The notes: generated by a model not told the origin, from the sequence alone. A stretch of 64,000 bases of DNA from Pseudorasbora parva (GCF_024679245.1 NC_090184.1:14718144-14782143); one strand, 5' to 3'. Positions 1 to 12,181 are shown, counted from the stretch's first letter. Made by a program: numbers and translations.

Positions 1-1316
1 CTAGTGGTGCACACTTCACCTTTAGTTAAGTGTCATTTTGAGCAGCTTTGATGAAGACATATGGACTTGTCTAGCAAAAAAGAGGAATGACCAATTCAGT
101 AGTGCTTAAATTCCAGTGATCATCCATATGGTGTCTACTGTCAAGGTTTTAAATCGCCTGTGGTTTACTCTATCTCATATATCACTCTCACTAATCTTAC
201 AGACAGACAGGCAGACAGATCCATCCTGAACACATCATCTTACACACAAGCAACTTACTAGTGTGTGTGTGTGGTTCAGGTATACCCTGTGTTATAGGAA
301 CAAAATGTCCCCACGAAGTTCAATCTTTGAGAAATCTATGGACATTTCTGGTCCCCATGAGGAAGACTAAGTGATGTATTCTTTTGAAAATGTAAGAATG
401 AAGAAAGCTTTCTGTGATAGGTAGGTTAAGGGTTATGAGGTAGAATATACATTTGTATAAAAACCATTGTCTATGGAAAGTCCCTACAAAACGTACGTGT
501 GTGTGTGCGTGTGCCTGCACCTTGTGGTCATTGATTCTCAAAGATGTGGGCCCTGACAGAGTCACTGAACAGATGTGAAGTGTAGACAAATATTTGTCAG
601 GGAGATGTCAGGGAGATTTTTCCATGCTGGGATTAGCATTGCAGCTAAAACGGTCAGCCAAGCCATGGAAGCAAGTAACTGGACACCACCCTTTAGACTA
701 AAAAAAAAAAGAATGTAAAGAGAAAGTAAATGAGTACCTATGTGAGAAGCAGCACTTGGTGAACAGCAGGATTATCCCATAATGCCCTGCCTTTGTCAAA
801 TGCCACTTTGTCTTGATGAGGCAGCTCAAGCATTTCTCAAAGTTTCTAGATGTGGTCTGAGGAAATGGCAACTAGCTTAAGATGAGCTGTGAGAGAGTTG
901 TTTTAACATCAACATGGAAAAACACCTTTCTACTTAAGCATTACACCCACGGTTCAGGCTTGTAATAACATTTGAGCCACGTTACCCTCTCATTGCGAGT
1001 AGCTGTCATCTTTGAGCAGAGAAGGTTTTTGATGTGGAGGTGCAGAGACTGCAGAGCGTGTAATAGGAGACCTACAGAACTACATCTCCATCAACACGTA
1101 TAAAACACCTGGAGAAACACTCACTCAAACTGCTGTAAGAAGATTAATGGGTTCACAGCTCGAACCACAAAATTTTAGCATCGTATTAAACAGATTTCTG
1201 TTGACAATGGCTTTAAAAGCAACTATTACTTTGCTTCTGCATTCTAGTCTAATATTTCATGGTCATGTACAAAAAATATTATAATTTTAATGGTAAAATA
1301 CTGTACAAAAGCTACT
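1..1316. other. Gene-free stretch with one dispersed repeat
   Basis: No convincing coding region is visible. Positions about 290-505 resemble a common cyprinid interspersed repeat that opens with a GTCCCCA-containing segment and ends in a short GT-rich run; this is recognition from memory, not alignment. The remainder is AT-rich unique-looking sequence. Short open frames here have no recognisable motif. Confidence 0.4.
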
Positions 1317-1320
1317 TTAA

Positions 1321-2640
1321 AGGGATCCCATGGTGTTGAGACTTGTATGGCTTAATATAACATAAATGATGTCTCTTACTGAATTATGTGGTAGAAAACC
1401 CATGAAAGATCTACGTTATTTAAAAAATCGATTTTATATTTGGACCATGGGCGGCGCCATTTTGTTTGCGTTCTAGGTTGATGACGTAGAGTGGTTGAAC
1501 TCCTCAATCAGCTGGCGTTACCCGTAGCTATTTTTACCACAACGCAACTCGAAAATTGTTTAAGAGTTAAACAAAACAAATGAATTGCTTTGTAATTGTA
1601 CTTAAAACACACTCAAACATACATGTGCACACAAACTCACCTACACAAGTCACAAACAGATCGGCGGGCGCGCACACACACACCTGACTGCTCTGTCTCA
1701 ATCGCATGCATCATCACCAAAACATCCTGCCTCTCTTCCTCACGTTACTTTATCCCATCGTCCTACCTAGATATTTCCCTCTGCTGGTCACATTAGGCAT
1801 TATAGTTAATCTACTATCAACAGTCTATCTAGGGAACAGGATGTGTTGAACAGGATATCAACAAAGGGAATAGATTGAGGGTTATGTATGCGCGCGCAGT
1901 GCGTGCGTGTGTGTGTGTGTTCGCGCCGATCTGTTGGGCTGGGTGTGTGTTCGCGCCGATCTGTTGGTGTGTGTGTGTGTTGCTGTGTTCGCGCCGATCT
2001 GTTGGGGTGTGTGTGAGTCTGTGTGAGAGAGAGAGTTTGTGTGCACATGTATGTTTGAGTGCGTGAAGTCGGACAGCTGTTGTAAATCGGCTGTACACTC
2101 GTTATTGCGGTGAACGTGAGACTGAATGACTGCACTCGAACATGTCCACTATGGTGTCGGACAACACTACAAATGTCCGTCCCTTCAAATAATGCCCTAT
2201 TTAAGGGTATAGGGTCGATTTCAGATTCAGCCCCTGTCGTGGAGACTGAGCAGCCCAACATCTCGATTGAGACAGAGCCTGTCGTGTGCGCGCCCGCCGA
2301 TCTGTTTGTGACTTGTGTAGGTGAGTTTGTGTGCACATGTATGTTTGAGTGTGTTTTAAGTATAATTACAAAGGAATTCATTGGTTTTGTTTAACTCTGA
2401 AACAATTTTCGAGTTGCGTTGTGGTAAAAATAGCTACGGGTAACGCCAGCTGATTGAGGAGTTCAACCACTCTACGTCATCAACCTAGAACGCAAACAAA
2501 ATGGCGCCGCCCATGGTCCAAATATAAAATCGATTTTTAAAATAACGTAGATCTTTCATGGGTTTTCTACTACATAATTCAGTAAGAGACATCATTTATG
2601 TTATATTAAGCCATACAAGTCTCAACACCAGGGGATCCCT
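1321..2640. mobile_element. Foldback DNA element with ~360-bp terminal inverted repeats, TTAA flanks
   Basis: The two ends are near-perfect reverse complements: about 1321-1683 pairs with about 2283-2640. The tips read AGGGATCCC and are bounded on both sides by TTAA (1317-1320 and 2641-2644), the target duplication of piggyBac- and Kolobok-type DNA transposons. The roughly 600-bp centre is GT-rich and has no transposase. It holds three copies of TCGCGCCGATCTGTTGG starting at 1921, 1951 and 1989, and a shortened version (GCCGATCTGTT) recurs inside each inverted repeat. Open frames on both strands inside it follow from the inverted repeat and the GT runs and are not taken as genes. It is most likely a non-autonomous element moved in trans. 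Confidence 0.75.
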
Positions 2641-2758
2641 TTAAAAATGATTAATGGAAAGTTCCCTTACTATATATGCATGGTTATAGGATGAAAAAAT
2701 GTAATATATTGAACTCTACAAGATTTATACAGTTTTAAAAAAAATCTAACATTTCATG

Positions 2759-2760
2759 TA

Positions 2761-2824
<64 letters not shown>
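2759..2824. repeat. (ATT)n microsatellite
   Basis: About 22 uninterrupted ATT units. Confidence 0.97.
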
Positions 2825-2825
<1 letters not shown>

Positions 2826-2953
2826 ATTATGTTTTTGGTGGTGAAAAAAAAAAGTCTTGTAATTTTTTGGCATCAGTATGAAGCTGGTTCTCATTAGTCA
2901 AGATAAAGTCAAGTCACCTCTATTTCTTTACAGCGCTTTATATAATAAAGATG

Positions 2954-3062
2954 CTCGGTAACATTTTATAATAACGGCATGAAGCATTAGAAGTAAATAG
3001 TTAAATCATCATTTATAAAGCATTAATAGACAGTATTAAGCAGTTTATAAATTTAGATCTAA
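2954..3062. repeat. MITE fragment, same family as 5030-5345
   Basis: Begins GGTAACATTTTATAATAAC and continues with a run closely matching, in reverse orientation, the sequence flanking the hAT MITE at 5116-5306. The two copies share the order: GGTAACA terminus, ATTTATAAAGCATTAAT-like core, AAGCAGTTTATA. No coding capacity. Confidence 0.6.
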
Positions 3063-4560
3063 AAGCTTTGTTATTGATTTACAAGCATGTCCATAATGTG
3101 TTTAATACTTTTATTTTTGTACTTTATTAATGATCAATTTATCATTTGTTCAATTAAATTTGACATTATTTACAAACCAACTATTTAAATGTACATTTAC
3201 ACCATTTAGACATAATGGTGATAGTTTTTCAGTGTGTTAATAAATGCTTTATTAATATGCATTCCCATTGTAATTCATGATAATTCAGGTAGTTATAAAA
3301 CATTTACTAGTTGTTGTCAGTTAACTATTTCGTGAGCTTATCTAAAGTGAGTGCGATTTATGCCTCGTAAAGGTTTTACAAAGGATATTTAAATCTTAAG
3401 GCTTGGTTATCTCCTAAACAAATGAAGGAAGCAAACACAACACAGAGTGATACAGAACACAGAAATATTAATTTCAAGCTGCAAGAAATTAAACTGTACA
3501 ACTGTGTACTTGGTATAACATGGAAAATAAACCTCTGCAATATCACTCAAAAATGAACTAAACAAGCAACACAATGAAAAAATTAAAAATAATAATAAAT
3601 TAAGTATAAATAAAAAAGTAACAAAAAACAAAATAACTGAGCCTTTAAATCTCTGTTGTAAAAGCTTTGGAAAAATAGTTAACTGAAAACTGCTAAATCT
3701 GTTATAACTACTTGAATTAATCATGAACTACAGTAGAAATACATGCTAATGTAGAATTGAAATAATCAACGGTATCTGCAATTGAACAAAGACATTTATT
3801 AACCCTAACCCACCCTCTTTCTTACCAGAAGGGCCATTTGGAATTTCTAAAGACAACGATATGCTGAAGGCATTTAGTCCAAAATGTGTCACACCTTGGG
3901 GGAACTTATAATTACCTGATTGGTCAGTTTAAATGTCTTATGTTTGGGTTTCAGTCACATGGTCAAGAAAAGGATAAAAGAAGATTGTCGCTGTTGCTCT
4001 GGCTCTGGCTCTTGATTATCTGGCTCTCACTTCTTGTGGCCTGCTCTCTGGCTCTTCCTTTCGCTGGGGCTTCTTTACTCTGGCTCTTTCTCTCTTCTCT
4101 TGTCTACATCCTCTCTCTCTCTCACTCTCTCTCACTTTATATCCCTCAGGTAACATTCATGCTGGGTACAAAAAATGGTATACGTTTTTATCATCTCATA
4201 CATCTACTTCATAACTATTTTAAGTGTAACCATAACCAGATTTTGTCATCAAATTATTTCAATTACAAATGATTTGCTAACTAGTTTTGATTCGGTATTG
4301 ACTTTGAAGTGCTACATATTACAGTACAATATAGTCACATTATAGCAACGCTCTCCCCCGTTTTTTTTTTTTTTTTTATTGTAACTGCGTTTATTTCTGT
4401 TGTTGGTATAAGTTGCAGTGGGTGGTAATAGATGAGAAATCGAGAAAAGTTATCTACCATCTTGGTGATAACGTTTCTTTAGTCTTACGGCAATCCTGCA
4501 GCCTGAATAACTGTATGCGATCCACCCTTACATTAAAAGTGCATTCATTAACACACTGAG

Positions 4561-4564
<4 letters not shown>
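3063..4564. other. Gene-free stretch
   Basis: AT-rich sequence with a CT-rich tract near 3985-4145 and a poly-T run near 4361-4378. The 128-codon open frame over 3886-4272 translates to low-complexity hydrophobic sequence from the CT-rich tract and is not regarded as a gene. Confidence 0.5.

Positions 4565-4653
<89 letters not shown>
4565..4653. repeat. (AT)n microsatellite
   Basis: About 44 TA units without interruption. Confidence 0.98.
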
Positions 4654-4657
<4 letters not shown>

Positions 4658-4711
4658 AAACATTTTCAATATAAAAAAAAAACATTTAAATTGAGTATCA
4701 ATCATTCACTT

Positions 4712-4891
4712 ACACTGTAAAAAAAATTCTCCAATTGAAATTTTTTCAGTTGCAGGCCAAATTAAGATTCTGTGAATTGATGCAGTTTAATTCACAGAAA
4801 TTAAATTCGCCCAACTGAAAAATTTAGATGTGATCAGTCACTTGAAAATGTTCAATTGGAGACCGGATTTTTTTTTTTTTTTTACAGTGTA
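4712..4891. mobile_element. Miniature element with TACACTGTAAAAAA termini
   Basis: Left end TACACTGTAAAAAAAATTC and right end TTTTTTTTACAGTGTA are inverted copies, each bounded by TA, consistent with a Tc1/mariner-type TA duplication. Inner inverted matches (TCCAATTGAA against TTCAATTGGA, CAGTTG against CAACTG) extend the palindrome. No ORF. Confidence 0.7.
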
Positions 4892-5029
4892 CATTTTCTA
4901 AATTATCTCATGAACCCCTGAAACCAACTTTTGTTGGTTTATAAATAATGTAATTAATTAAGTATGAAAATACAAATATGAAACACATCATATATATGCT
5001 TATAAATAAAGAATAAACCATTTAGATCT

Positions 5030-5345
5030 GAATGTATAAACTGCTTACTAATGGCTATTAATGCTTTATACATGATGAATTGACTATTTACTACTGCTTA
5101 ACTAATCATTTATAGCAGGCATTCTTAAACCTGGTCCTCGAGGGCCACTGTCTTGCAGAGTTTAGCTCCAACCCTAATCAAACACACCTGAATCTAATTA
5201 AGCCTTTCAGGATTACTAAAAAAGCTACAGGCAGGTGAGTTTGATCAAGGTTGGAGCTAAACTCTGCAGGACAGTGGCCCTCGAGGATCAGGGTTGAGAA
5301 CCCCTGATTTATAGCGTGCAGTTATTATAAAGTGTTACCAGATGG
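5030..5345. mobile_element. MITE interrupted by a hAT MITE
   Basis: Sequence on both sides of 5116-5306 joins into one repeat that matches 2954-3062 in reverse. The right end is TAAAGTGTTACC. The interruption falls inside its ATTTATAG segment, which the hAT insertion duplicated. Confidence 0.6.
5116..5306. mobile_element. hAT-type MITE, 191 bp, perfect 8-bp duplication
   Basis: Ends CAGGC and CCCTG with long imperfect inverted arms (GGGCCACTGTC and GGACAGTGGCCC; GAGTTTAGCTCCAACC and GGTTGGAGCTAAACTC). The 8 bases ATTTATAG stand immediately left (5108-5115) and right (5307-5314), the target duplication expected of hAT transposases. It has no coding capacity and would move in trans. Confidence 0.92.
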
Positions 5346-5689
5346 TTTCAAAGCAGCTTCATAGTTATAAATAGGAAATAATGATAAATGATACAAACAT
5401 CAATTATCGAGACAACTATTTGTACAACAATTTGTTACAACTCTGCTCTTCAGTTTTTGATGTTGTGGCACCATTAAGAGAATGAGTCATTTCTAACCCT
5501 AACCCTAACCTTCCCTTACTATACATGGTGAAAAACTGTAATAAATCAAAATATCTGGTTCTGGCAGGAAACTCTAGATGGTGCAATCTGATAGGTCCTT
5601 AACTCGTTGGTAGAGATCACATCATTATCTCATAGCACTGATTGGTTTCTGTTGCATCAGTGGCCAACGAGCTCTGGGTTAACAACACG

Positions 5690-6440
5690 GTCTCACTTCC
5701 AACTCGTCACATATTGACGCTTGGTCAGGACCCCTCAGCGTCACATTTTAATGCACAGAGTACCCCTTTAGCGTCATTTTTCGATGATCAGGGAGCCTGA
5801 CGTTGTCATACTCATTTCTAGTCAGAATATGAGTCTGAAACTGCTCCATTGGGATGTAATTATGGGGCGTGTTTCAACCGAAACAGGAAAGACCTCAATT
5901 GGATAGACCTACAACCAATCAGAGCAATGAAGCGACGCATTGCGTTAGTTGTCAAATGTCAACAGAACTCAACTGCACTGTGTTGCCAAGTCTGCAGTTT
6001 TCCCGAGGAATTTTTTTTCTGGAGAACCCCCCGGGTTTTGTTGGTTATTTGGCAGGTTTTGTTGTAAAGTCTTGGCAACCCTATCTTCACGCACACTGGA
6101 ATAAACTATCTTTGCCGGTGTTTGGCTGTAAAAATTATTTAAGGATACACAGAGTGAAATATCATTTCCGAGAGAAATAGTGAAAGTGAATGCATATAAG
6201 AACAAGCTCTCCATTTATGATTTGAACAAAATCAACCAAGCGTCTTTAATGACGTGGATGATAACGGTACTGTTTATGATCTGTCCATCATCGCCTAAAG
6301 CCCGCCCTGACAATTTCATTGGTCCAAACTGTTTCTGTTTTGTTCGGGCATAATTACTCCTCTCAAGACCGAACTGCCCGAGCTGAAATGTTGTGGGGGG
6401 GACTGAGTTCGGCTGGCATCTAGGCTAGGTGCTTCATTCA
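5690..6440. repeat. Mosaic of dispersed repeats
   Basis: Segments such as ACGCTTGGTCAGGACCCC (about 5719), ACCAATCAGAGCAATGAAG (about 5912) and GGCATCTAGGCTAG at the right edge resemble repeated cyprinid sequences, recognised from memory. No terminal duplication was found. Overlapping short frames in this stretch look like chance. Confidence 0.35.
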
Positions 6441-6822
6441 TTTCAATGAGAAACCTTCTTTGGCATCATACACAGACACGTTGGGCATATCATCATAATG
6501 ATGATATGTTATGATTTTGCCATTATGACATGTTGGAGTATATTTTTATTTACATTTATTTTTCTTTGACACGTTTGTTAGACACAATTTAACATGTAAC
6601 CCAACCCTATCCCATTTGGCCCCACTTTATATTAGGGGGCCTTAAGTACTATGTATTTACATCAAAAAATAAGTAAAATGTACTTACTGTGTTCTAATTG
6701 GATTTGCAAAACACCTTTGCTGATATTGAGGTGGGATACGGGTAGAGTTAGGGACAGGTGTGGTGGTGTGGTAAGTTTAAGGGTAGGGTTAGGGACAGGT
6801 GTGGTGTTATGGGTAAGTTTAA

Positions 6823-8012
6823 AGGGGGGGTGAAACACTCAGTTTCAGTCAGTGTCATGTCAATCTTGAGTACCTATAGAGTAGCATTGCATCCTGCATA
6901 TCTCCGAAAAGTCTTTATTTTTTTAATAATTATATAAGAAAGATGCGCTGTTCCGAGTCTTTCCGAAAAAAGCCGAGCGGGTGGGGGCGTGTCGTGTGAG
7001 CGGAGCTAAATAATGATGTGTGCAGCAGCGCGCTGTGTGTTGAGTCGAGTCCGTCATCCCTGACAGCGGGAAAAAAACTTTATTCAAAATAAAACTATGG
7101 CTTTTAATCAGATACAGCCATACATCTATGATCCGGAATCAGACCCAGAGGCTGCAGTTGAACAGGAGCAGCAGCAAAAACGACTAGAGCAGGACGTCTG
7201 TATGTGGTAAGTTACAAGTTATACACTAACTATATAATATGCTTAGCGGCTTGTGTTATTTACATATTTATACTTGAATTATATTGTCGTATTTTTGTCT
7301 TTGAAGGTGTACATGTGGGAAGTGCAGTTGTGCACGTGTGTTTGTGTGTTTACGCGTGGTTTGTGTAGACAGTAAGCGGACTAAAAAAAACACAGACATT
7401 TGAAGCAGTCTCACTCACCCTTCTAACGTTGGGACTGCTCCATCCTTCAGCATTAGGCGATTGGGAAAATCCGGCGTCGAGCTGGGCCTTGTTTATGAAA
7501 CAGTCGGCACCGAAATGCAGCGAACAGATATAAACATTCGCGCAACTCAGTTGCTGATCCGGAAAAGCAAATTACATCCACTGTTGCCTTAACGCGGGGT
7601 TTTGGGGAATCTGTGCAGGACTGTCTTGGTCTGGCAACCAAAAACGCACTTTTTTGGTGACATTATGTGCTATGTGTAATTGTCACCTGTCCAGTATCCT
7701 ACAAACCAGCGCTTTGATGGGCGTAGGCTGTTGCTTTCGCTCTCTCCCTCGCTCTCTCTCACGCGCTTCCGGTAGAATTGTCCGTAAGGCCAATACAAGG
7801 AAATTCCGCCCCCACTAACGTCAATGGGGACGCATGATCTCAAAAAACATGCCGAAACTTATGACTAACCGGAAGTAGTATTTTTGACAAAGAAATACTC
7901 CCATCAAACGTCCACCTTAACTTTTGAAACTTTGTCTATGTTTAGTATGGGAATCCAAGTCTTTAACAGTGTAAAAAGATCAGTATGCATGAAACAGCAT
8001 TTCACCCCCCCT
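6823..8012 (+). mobile_element. TTAA-flanked DNA transposon relic (Kolobok/piggyBac-like)
   Basis: Left tip AGGGGGGGTGAAACACT and right tip TTTCACCCCCCCT are inverted copies flanked by TTAA at 6819-6822 and 8013-8016. The element is 1190 bp. It holds the 5' part of a gene with recognisable splice signals (7097-7403), so it is a deleted copy of a coding transposon rather than a purely structural MITE. No transposase motif is visible. The assignment to Kolobok rather than piggyBac is an inference from the AGGG tip and TTAA target. Confidence 0.75.
7097..7403 (+). pseudogene. Relic two-exon gene of the TTAA element, WCTCGKC motif
   Basis: Exon 1 starts at ATG 7097, encodes an acidic, glutamine-rich peptide (IYDPESDPEAAVEQEQQQK) and ends at a consensus GTAAGT donor (7207). 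An intron of about 100 bp ends in TTTGAAG (acceptor AG at 7305-7306). Joining the exons completes a Trp codon and reads WCTCGKCSC before running to a stop at 7401-7403. The WCTCG-x-C pattern resembles the start of the zinc-binding cysteine-rich domain at the C-terminus of P2X7 receptors, which I recall as common in repeated fish genes. After this motif the expected further cysteines are absent, so the gene is truncated. Whether a functional parent copy exists cannot be told here. Confidence 0.5.
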
Positions 8013-8134
8013 TTAAGGGTAGGGTTAAGGGTAAGGGACGTGCCAACTGTGTAATTACAAATGTAACTAGAGAAATGAATTGCAGACATAATTACATTAT
8101 TTAGGTTAGTTAAGGCCACCTAATATAAAGTGGG

Positions 8135-8555
8135 TCCTCCCATTTGTGTATTATATGATATAAAACACAGGATTTAAAAGGCAGATACGACTGCATGCAC
8201 AAGTTATTCAAAAACTACAAATGTTCCATGTGTTCCGAGGAAAAACGATTGATTTGTGAGGAAAATCCACAAAAGTGATCAGCGTCTCCATTCGCCGAAG
8301 ATCATGCACACATCAAATTGCCGCCTGAAGAAACGTTACGTCAGCTTTGAATGTAAAATGCCATTAGCTCTTGTGTGTCTTGGGACCGATTGCGTCATGC
8401 TAAAGAGTCATGTGTATGATTTGAATGAGATATAAATGAGTTAGTTCACAGTTCATTATCATTTCAGCGATTAAAACGTATTACAGCTCAGACGACCTAT
8501 ACTCACATTTTACGTGAATGTTAAGTGGTTAACAGCTAAATAATGATTTATGAAC
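8135..8555. other. Gene-free stretch
   Basis: No gene or clear repeat boundary seen. Confidence 0.4.
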
Positions 8556-8562
8556 ATAAATA

Positions 8563-9515
8563 ATGTTACAGCAATATCTGTCCACAAACAATCTATTAGA
8601 ACTTTTTCAGACTGGATTTAGATCAGGACACAGCACTGAGACTGCTCTAACCCGGGTCACTAATGAACTTCTCATTTCTGCTGACATGGGTGCTTGTAGC
8701 ATTTTAGTCCTGTTAGACATTAGTGCTGCTTTTGACACAGTATGTCATACTATTATGTCATACTTGGAAGGTTGTTTGGTTGGTTAGGCATCTCTGGTGT
8801 TGTGTTTGAAAGGTTTAAATCCTATCTCACTGATCATTTTCAGTATGTATGTCTGGGAAAAATAAATCAGAGCCAACATTAGTTCAGCCGGGTGTTCCGC
8901 ACACTTTGCCTAGGCCCAATTTGTTTAGCATATATTTGTTGTGTGACATCATTCGAACGTATAGTCTGGAGATCATTATGCTGACAATACACAGATCTAT
9001 GTCAATTTACCCTGATCCTAATCTTATATTCACAGCTTTTAGTTCTTGTTTGGATGAGTGGATGCAGGACAATTATCTTAAACCCAATGAGTCAAAAACT
9101 GAAGTTTTACTTGTTGGTATGCCAACGGCTTTACAGAAATGTAACAATTTTCATTTGATTCCGACTTAGTGTCTCTGTCGCCTCAAGTGCACAATCTTGG
9201 CATTGTCATTTGATGCCCATTTTAAAATGCTTTTGAAAACCGAGTTTTCCAACTCAAAATTTTTGGCAGACTTTGGCCTTCTCTATCCTTGCCAGATGCA
9301 GAAAGGCTTATCCATGCCTTTCTTACACCGAGGCTTGATTATCTCAGTGCAATTTATTCTGGTCTCCCTGATAAGTCTATCAAGAAACTGCAATATATTT
9401 AGAATTCAGCCACCCTGCTTACTTACACATTTGCTCGCCAGCATATTTCCCCGGTTCTTTATAAATTGCATTAGCTTCCCCAAAAAGCATGTACTGATTT
9501 TAAAACCTTGATCTT
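8563..9515 (+). pseudogene. Decayed L2-like LINE reverse transcriptase fragment
   Basis: Three frames in succession together read as one non-LTR reverse transcriptase. The first holds FQTGFRSGHSTETAL and LVLLDISAAFDTV (the RT block with catalytic Asp). The second holds a degraded LFSIYL block. In another frame HYADNTQIYV replaces the usual Y/FADD, so the second catalytic Asp is lost. The third holds the C-terminal region (LSFDAHF ... FLHRGLIIS). Frame changes and stops show a dead copy. The ETAL/SAAFDTV pattern is typical of fish L2/CR1-type LINEs. The 5' half is missing, as expected from 5' truncation during target-primed reverse transcription. Confidence 0.85.
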
Positions 9516-9615
9516 AAATGTGCCCTAGAATAAGTTGAAACAATATGTCAAATTGTTCTCTGATAGCTACATAGAGGGTATGTGGCTTATTAAATGCAAA
9601 AATTGTCCAGATATA

Positions 9616-9636
9616 GGATAGGATAGGATAGGATAG
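9616..9636. repeat. (GGATA)n tail of the adjacent LINE
   Basis: Four GGATA units. On the minus strand they follow the LINE 3' UTR as (TATCC)n. CR1/L2-group LINEs end in short tandem repeats rather than poly(A), so this is read as the element's 3' tail. Confidence 0.75.
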
Positions 9637-9817
9637 ATCTTTATTGTCATTGTCACATGTACAATGAAATTAAAAGTGCTTCCGGTCAGTGCATCTTTCA
9701 TTGAATCTATATCTAAAAAAATTAATAAAAATTAAGTATTAAAATTACTAAGAAAATAAGAATAAACAGCACCATAAACAAACACACACACACAGTCATA
9801 CACACACAGTCATTACA

Positions 9818-12181
9818 TTATACATAACACTGTGCACAATATTTTTTGGCAGCATTTACAGTGGTTATTGCAGTTGGATAGAAACTGTGTTTGAGTCTGT
9901 TTGTCCTTGCATTGATTAGTCTGTATCGTCTGCCTGAAGGCAGCATTTCAAACAGGGAGTGCCCAGGGTGTGAAGTGTCTTTTATGATGTTCTGCGTTTT
10001 TTTGAGACAATGCAATTTGTGTAGGACTTCCAGTGTGGGGAGAGGGCAGCCCACAATCTTTTCAGCGTTGTTGATGACCCTCTGGAGCGCATTCCTCTGA
10101 GCCACTGTACAGCTGGCATACCAAATGCATATGCAATAAGTAAGTATGCTTTCAATAGAAGCTCGATAAAAGGACACCAACAGTCTCTGTATGATGTTAT
10201 TCCTCCTGAGTATTCTCAGGAAGTACAGTCTCTGATTGGCCTTTTTCAGTACCTCAGAGGTATTCACACTCCAGGATAGGCTGTCTTGTATGTGGACTCC
10301 CAAAAAGCGGAAGTCTGCCACCCTCTCCACACTGTCCCCGCTAATGAGCAATGGTGTAATCTCCGTCTTCTTTCTCCTGTAGTCTATTATGAGTTCTTTT
10401 GTCTTTGCAGTGTTAAGAAGAAGGTTGTTGGCCATACACCAATTCGACAGGTGTTCCACTTCTTCTCTATAGGCGGACTCATTCCCCCCAGAGATGAGCC
10501 CCACCACTGTGGTATCATCTGCAAACTTCACAATGGTGTTACTGTGATGGACAGGGGTGCAGTCATGTGTATATAGGGAGTAGAGCAGGGGACTCAGCAC
10601 ACAGCCCTGAGGAGAGCCAGTGCTGAGGCTAAGGGCCGTGGATATATGATGTCCCAATCTGACTCTCTGTCTACGACCAGAGAGGAAGCTGCTGATCCAC
10701 CTGCATGTGGTATGTGGGAGCCCGAGGTCTCCAAGCTTGACCACCAGCTTGTGTGGGAGGATGGTGTTAAATGCAGAGCTATAATCCACAAAGAGCATCC
10801 GCACATAGCTCTCCTGCCGCTCCAGGTGTGAAAGTGTGGCATGGAGTGCTGTTGCCACTGCATCTCCTGTGGATCTATTCGCTCTGTAAGCAAACTGGTG
10901 GGGGTCAAGCCTGAGGGGCAGGGCTGCTGTAATGTGACTACGGACCAGTTTTTCAAAGCACTTCATCACCACCGGAGTGAGTGCCACTGGTCTGTAGTCG
11001 TTGAGGCTGGTGATGTGTGGCTTTTTGGGCAGTGGGACTATGATGGAGGACTTTAGGCAGGGTGGAACAAAGGACTGTGCCAGGGATTGGTTGAAAATCC
11101 TTGTAAAGACTCCAGCCAGTTGGTCTGCACACTCCCTCAACACACGTCCTGGGATGCCATCCGGACCAGCCGCCTTCCTCGGATTCACAGCCCGCATTGT
11201 GCGCCTCACCTCATGTTCCTCAAGAGTGAGGGTTGTGCTGCTGTGGGCTGTGTGTTGTAACTGTACCGCCTCTGTTGTTTGGACTTCGAAGCGAGCAAAG
11301 AAGATGTTCAGCTCCTCTGCCAGCGCAAGGTCACCTTCAGCAGCTCTGAGGTTGGTCCTGTGGTTGGTGAGCTGCTGGACGCCCTGCCACACCTGCCGGC
11401 TGTTGTTACTGTCCAGATGATCCTCAATCCTCCTCCTGTAGTCTGCTTTGGCCTCTCTGATGCCTCTCTTCAAGCTGGCTCGTGCTGTGCTGTAAAGATC
11501 ACGGTTGCCAGACCTGAAGGCAATATTCCTATCCCTCAGCAGCTGCTGGACCTCCCGAGTCATCCAGGGCTTCTGGTTGGGGTAGACCCAAATGCGTTTG
11601 TCCACTGTGACAGTGTCTATGCAGTTCTTAATGTAGCACAGTACACTGTCTGTGAACATTTCCAGGTCCTGATGTTCAAAGACCTCCCAGTTGGTCTTAT
11701 CAAAGCAATCCTGCAGCTGCTGGGAGGCCCCCTCTGGCCATGTAGTAACAGTCTTCATAATGGTTGGGGCAGCTTTCTTGAGGGGGGCATATGCAGGAAT
11801 TAGGAGCAAGGACAGATGGTCGGACTGGCCCAGGTTTGGTAATGGCCTGGCCCTGTAGCCCAGTTTGATATTCGAGTAGACCTTGTCTAGAGTGTTTCCC
11901 CCCCTAGTAGCACACTTAACATGCTGATGGAATTTGGGGAGCGCTACCTTTATATCTGCATAATTAAAATCCCCTGCTAAAATCTGCACAGCGTCAGGAT
12001 ACATGCTCTGCTTGTTGCTAATGCTTGCATACAAAAGTCCAATAGCTGAGTTAGCATTAGCATCCGGTGGTATGTAAACAGCTGTTATCATTACTACAGT
12101 GAACTCTCTTGGAAGGTAAAAGGGTCTGTATATTCCACGTCCGGTGAACAGTGACTTTCTATCATCACTGTGTTGGTACAC
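9818..12181 (-). CDS. LINE ORF: endonuclease C-part plus reverse transcriptase
   Basis: 787 codons without a stop. The first ~130 residues finish the APE endonuclease: [10 protein letters not shown], the AGDFN catalytic motif, and GQSDHLSLL with the catalytic Asp-His. The RT follows with [31 protein letters not shown] (first catalytic Asp), [16 protein letters not shown], and the FADDTTVV active site. The C-terminal part carries [19 protein letters not shown], usual for fish CR1/Rex-type elements. The listed Met at 12181 is an artefact of the upstream frameshift; the true reading begins in the frame of the next entry. All RT catalytic residues look present, so inactivation rests on the frameshift alone. 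Confidence 0.88.
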   Translation of the reverse strand: MYQHSDDRKSLFTGRGIYRPFYLPREFTVVMITAVYIPPDANANSAIGLLYASISNKQSMYPDAVQILAGDFNYADIKVALPKFHQHVKCATRGGNTLDKVYSNIKLGYRARPLPNLGQSDHLSLLLIPAYAPLKKAAPTIMKTVTTWPEGASQQLQDCFDKTNWEVFEHQDLEMFTDSVLCYIKNCIDTVTVDKRIWVYPNQKPWMTREVQQLLRDRNIAFRSGNRDLYSTARASLKRGIREAKADYRRRIEDHLDSNNSRQVWQGVQQLTNHRTNLRAAEGDLALAEELNIFFARFEVQTTEAVQLQHTAHSSTTLTLEEHEVRRTMRAVNPRKAAGPDGIPGRVLRECADQLAGVFTRIFNQSLAQSFVPPCLKSSIIVPLPKKPHITSLNDYRPVALTPVVMKCFEKLVRSHITAALPLRLDPHQFAYRANRSTGDAVATALHATLSHLERQESYVRMLFVDYSSAFNTILPHKLVVKLGDLGLPHTTCRWISSFLSGRRQRVRLGHHISTALSLSTGSPQGCVLSPLLYSLYTHDCTPVHHSNTIVKFADDTTVVGLISGGNESAYREEVEHLSNWCMANNLLLNTAKTKELIIDYRRKKTEITPLLISGDSVERVADFRFLGVHIQDSLSWSVNTSEVLKKANQRLYFLRILRRNNIIQRLLVSFYRASIESILTYCICIWYASCTVAQRNALQRVINNAEKIVGCPLPTLEVLHKLHCLKKTQNIIKDTSHPGHSLFEMLPSGRRYRLINARTNRLKHSFYPTAITTVNAAKKYCAQCYV

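Larger units (their letters stand above)
6621..8134. mobile_element. MITE split by a TTAA element
   Basis: The outer ends are inverted copies: CCCACTTTATATTAGG on the left and CCTAATATAAAGTGGG on the right. GGGTAGGGTTAGGG-type sequence lies just inside each end. The TTAA element 6823-8012 sits in the middle, so the outer repeat is about 320 bp once it is removed. A relative is seen at about 40780-40976. Confidence 0.72.

Noticed and set aside
4454..4705. Open frame reading poly-(Ile-Tyr) across the AT microsatellite
   Set aside because: Translation of a (TA)n repeat; same for 15254-15499 and 25133-25420.
5495..5512. AACCCT repeats resembling telomere sequence
   Set aside because: Only about three units, and similar runs occur inside several MITEs here; not an interstitial telomere.
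10286..11803. Plus-strand frames up to 174 codons across the LINE
   Set aside because: Antisense shadows of the LINE reverse transcriptase.
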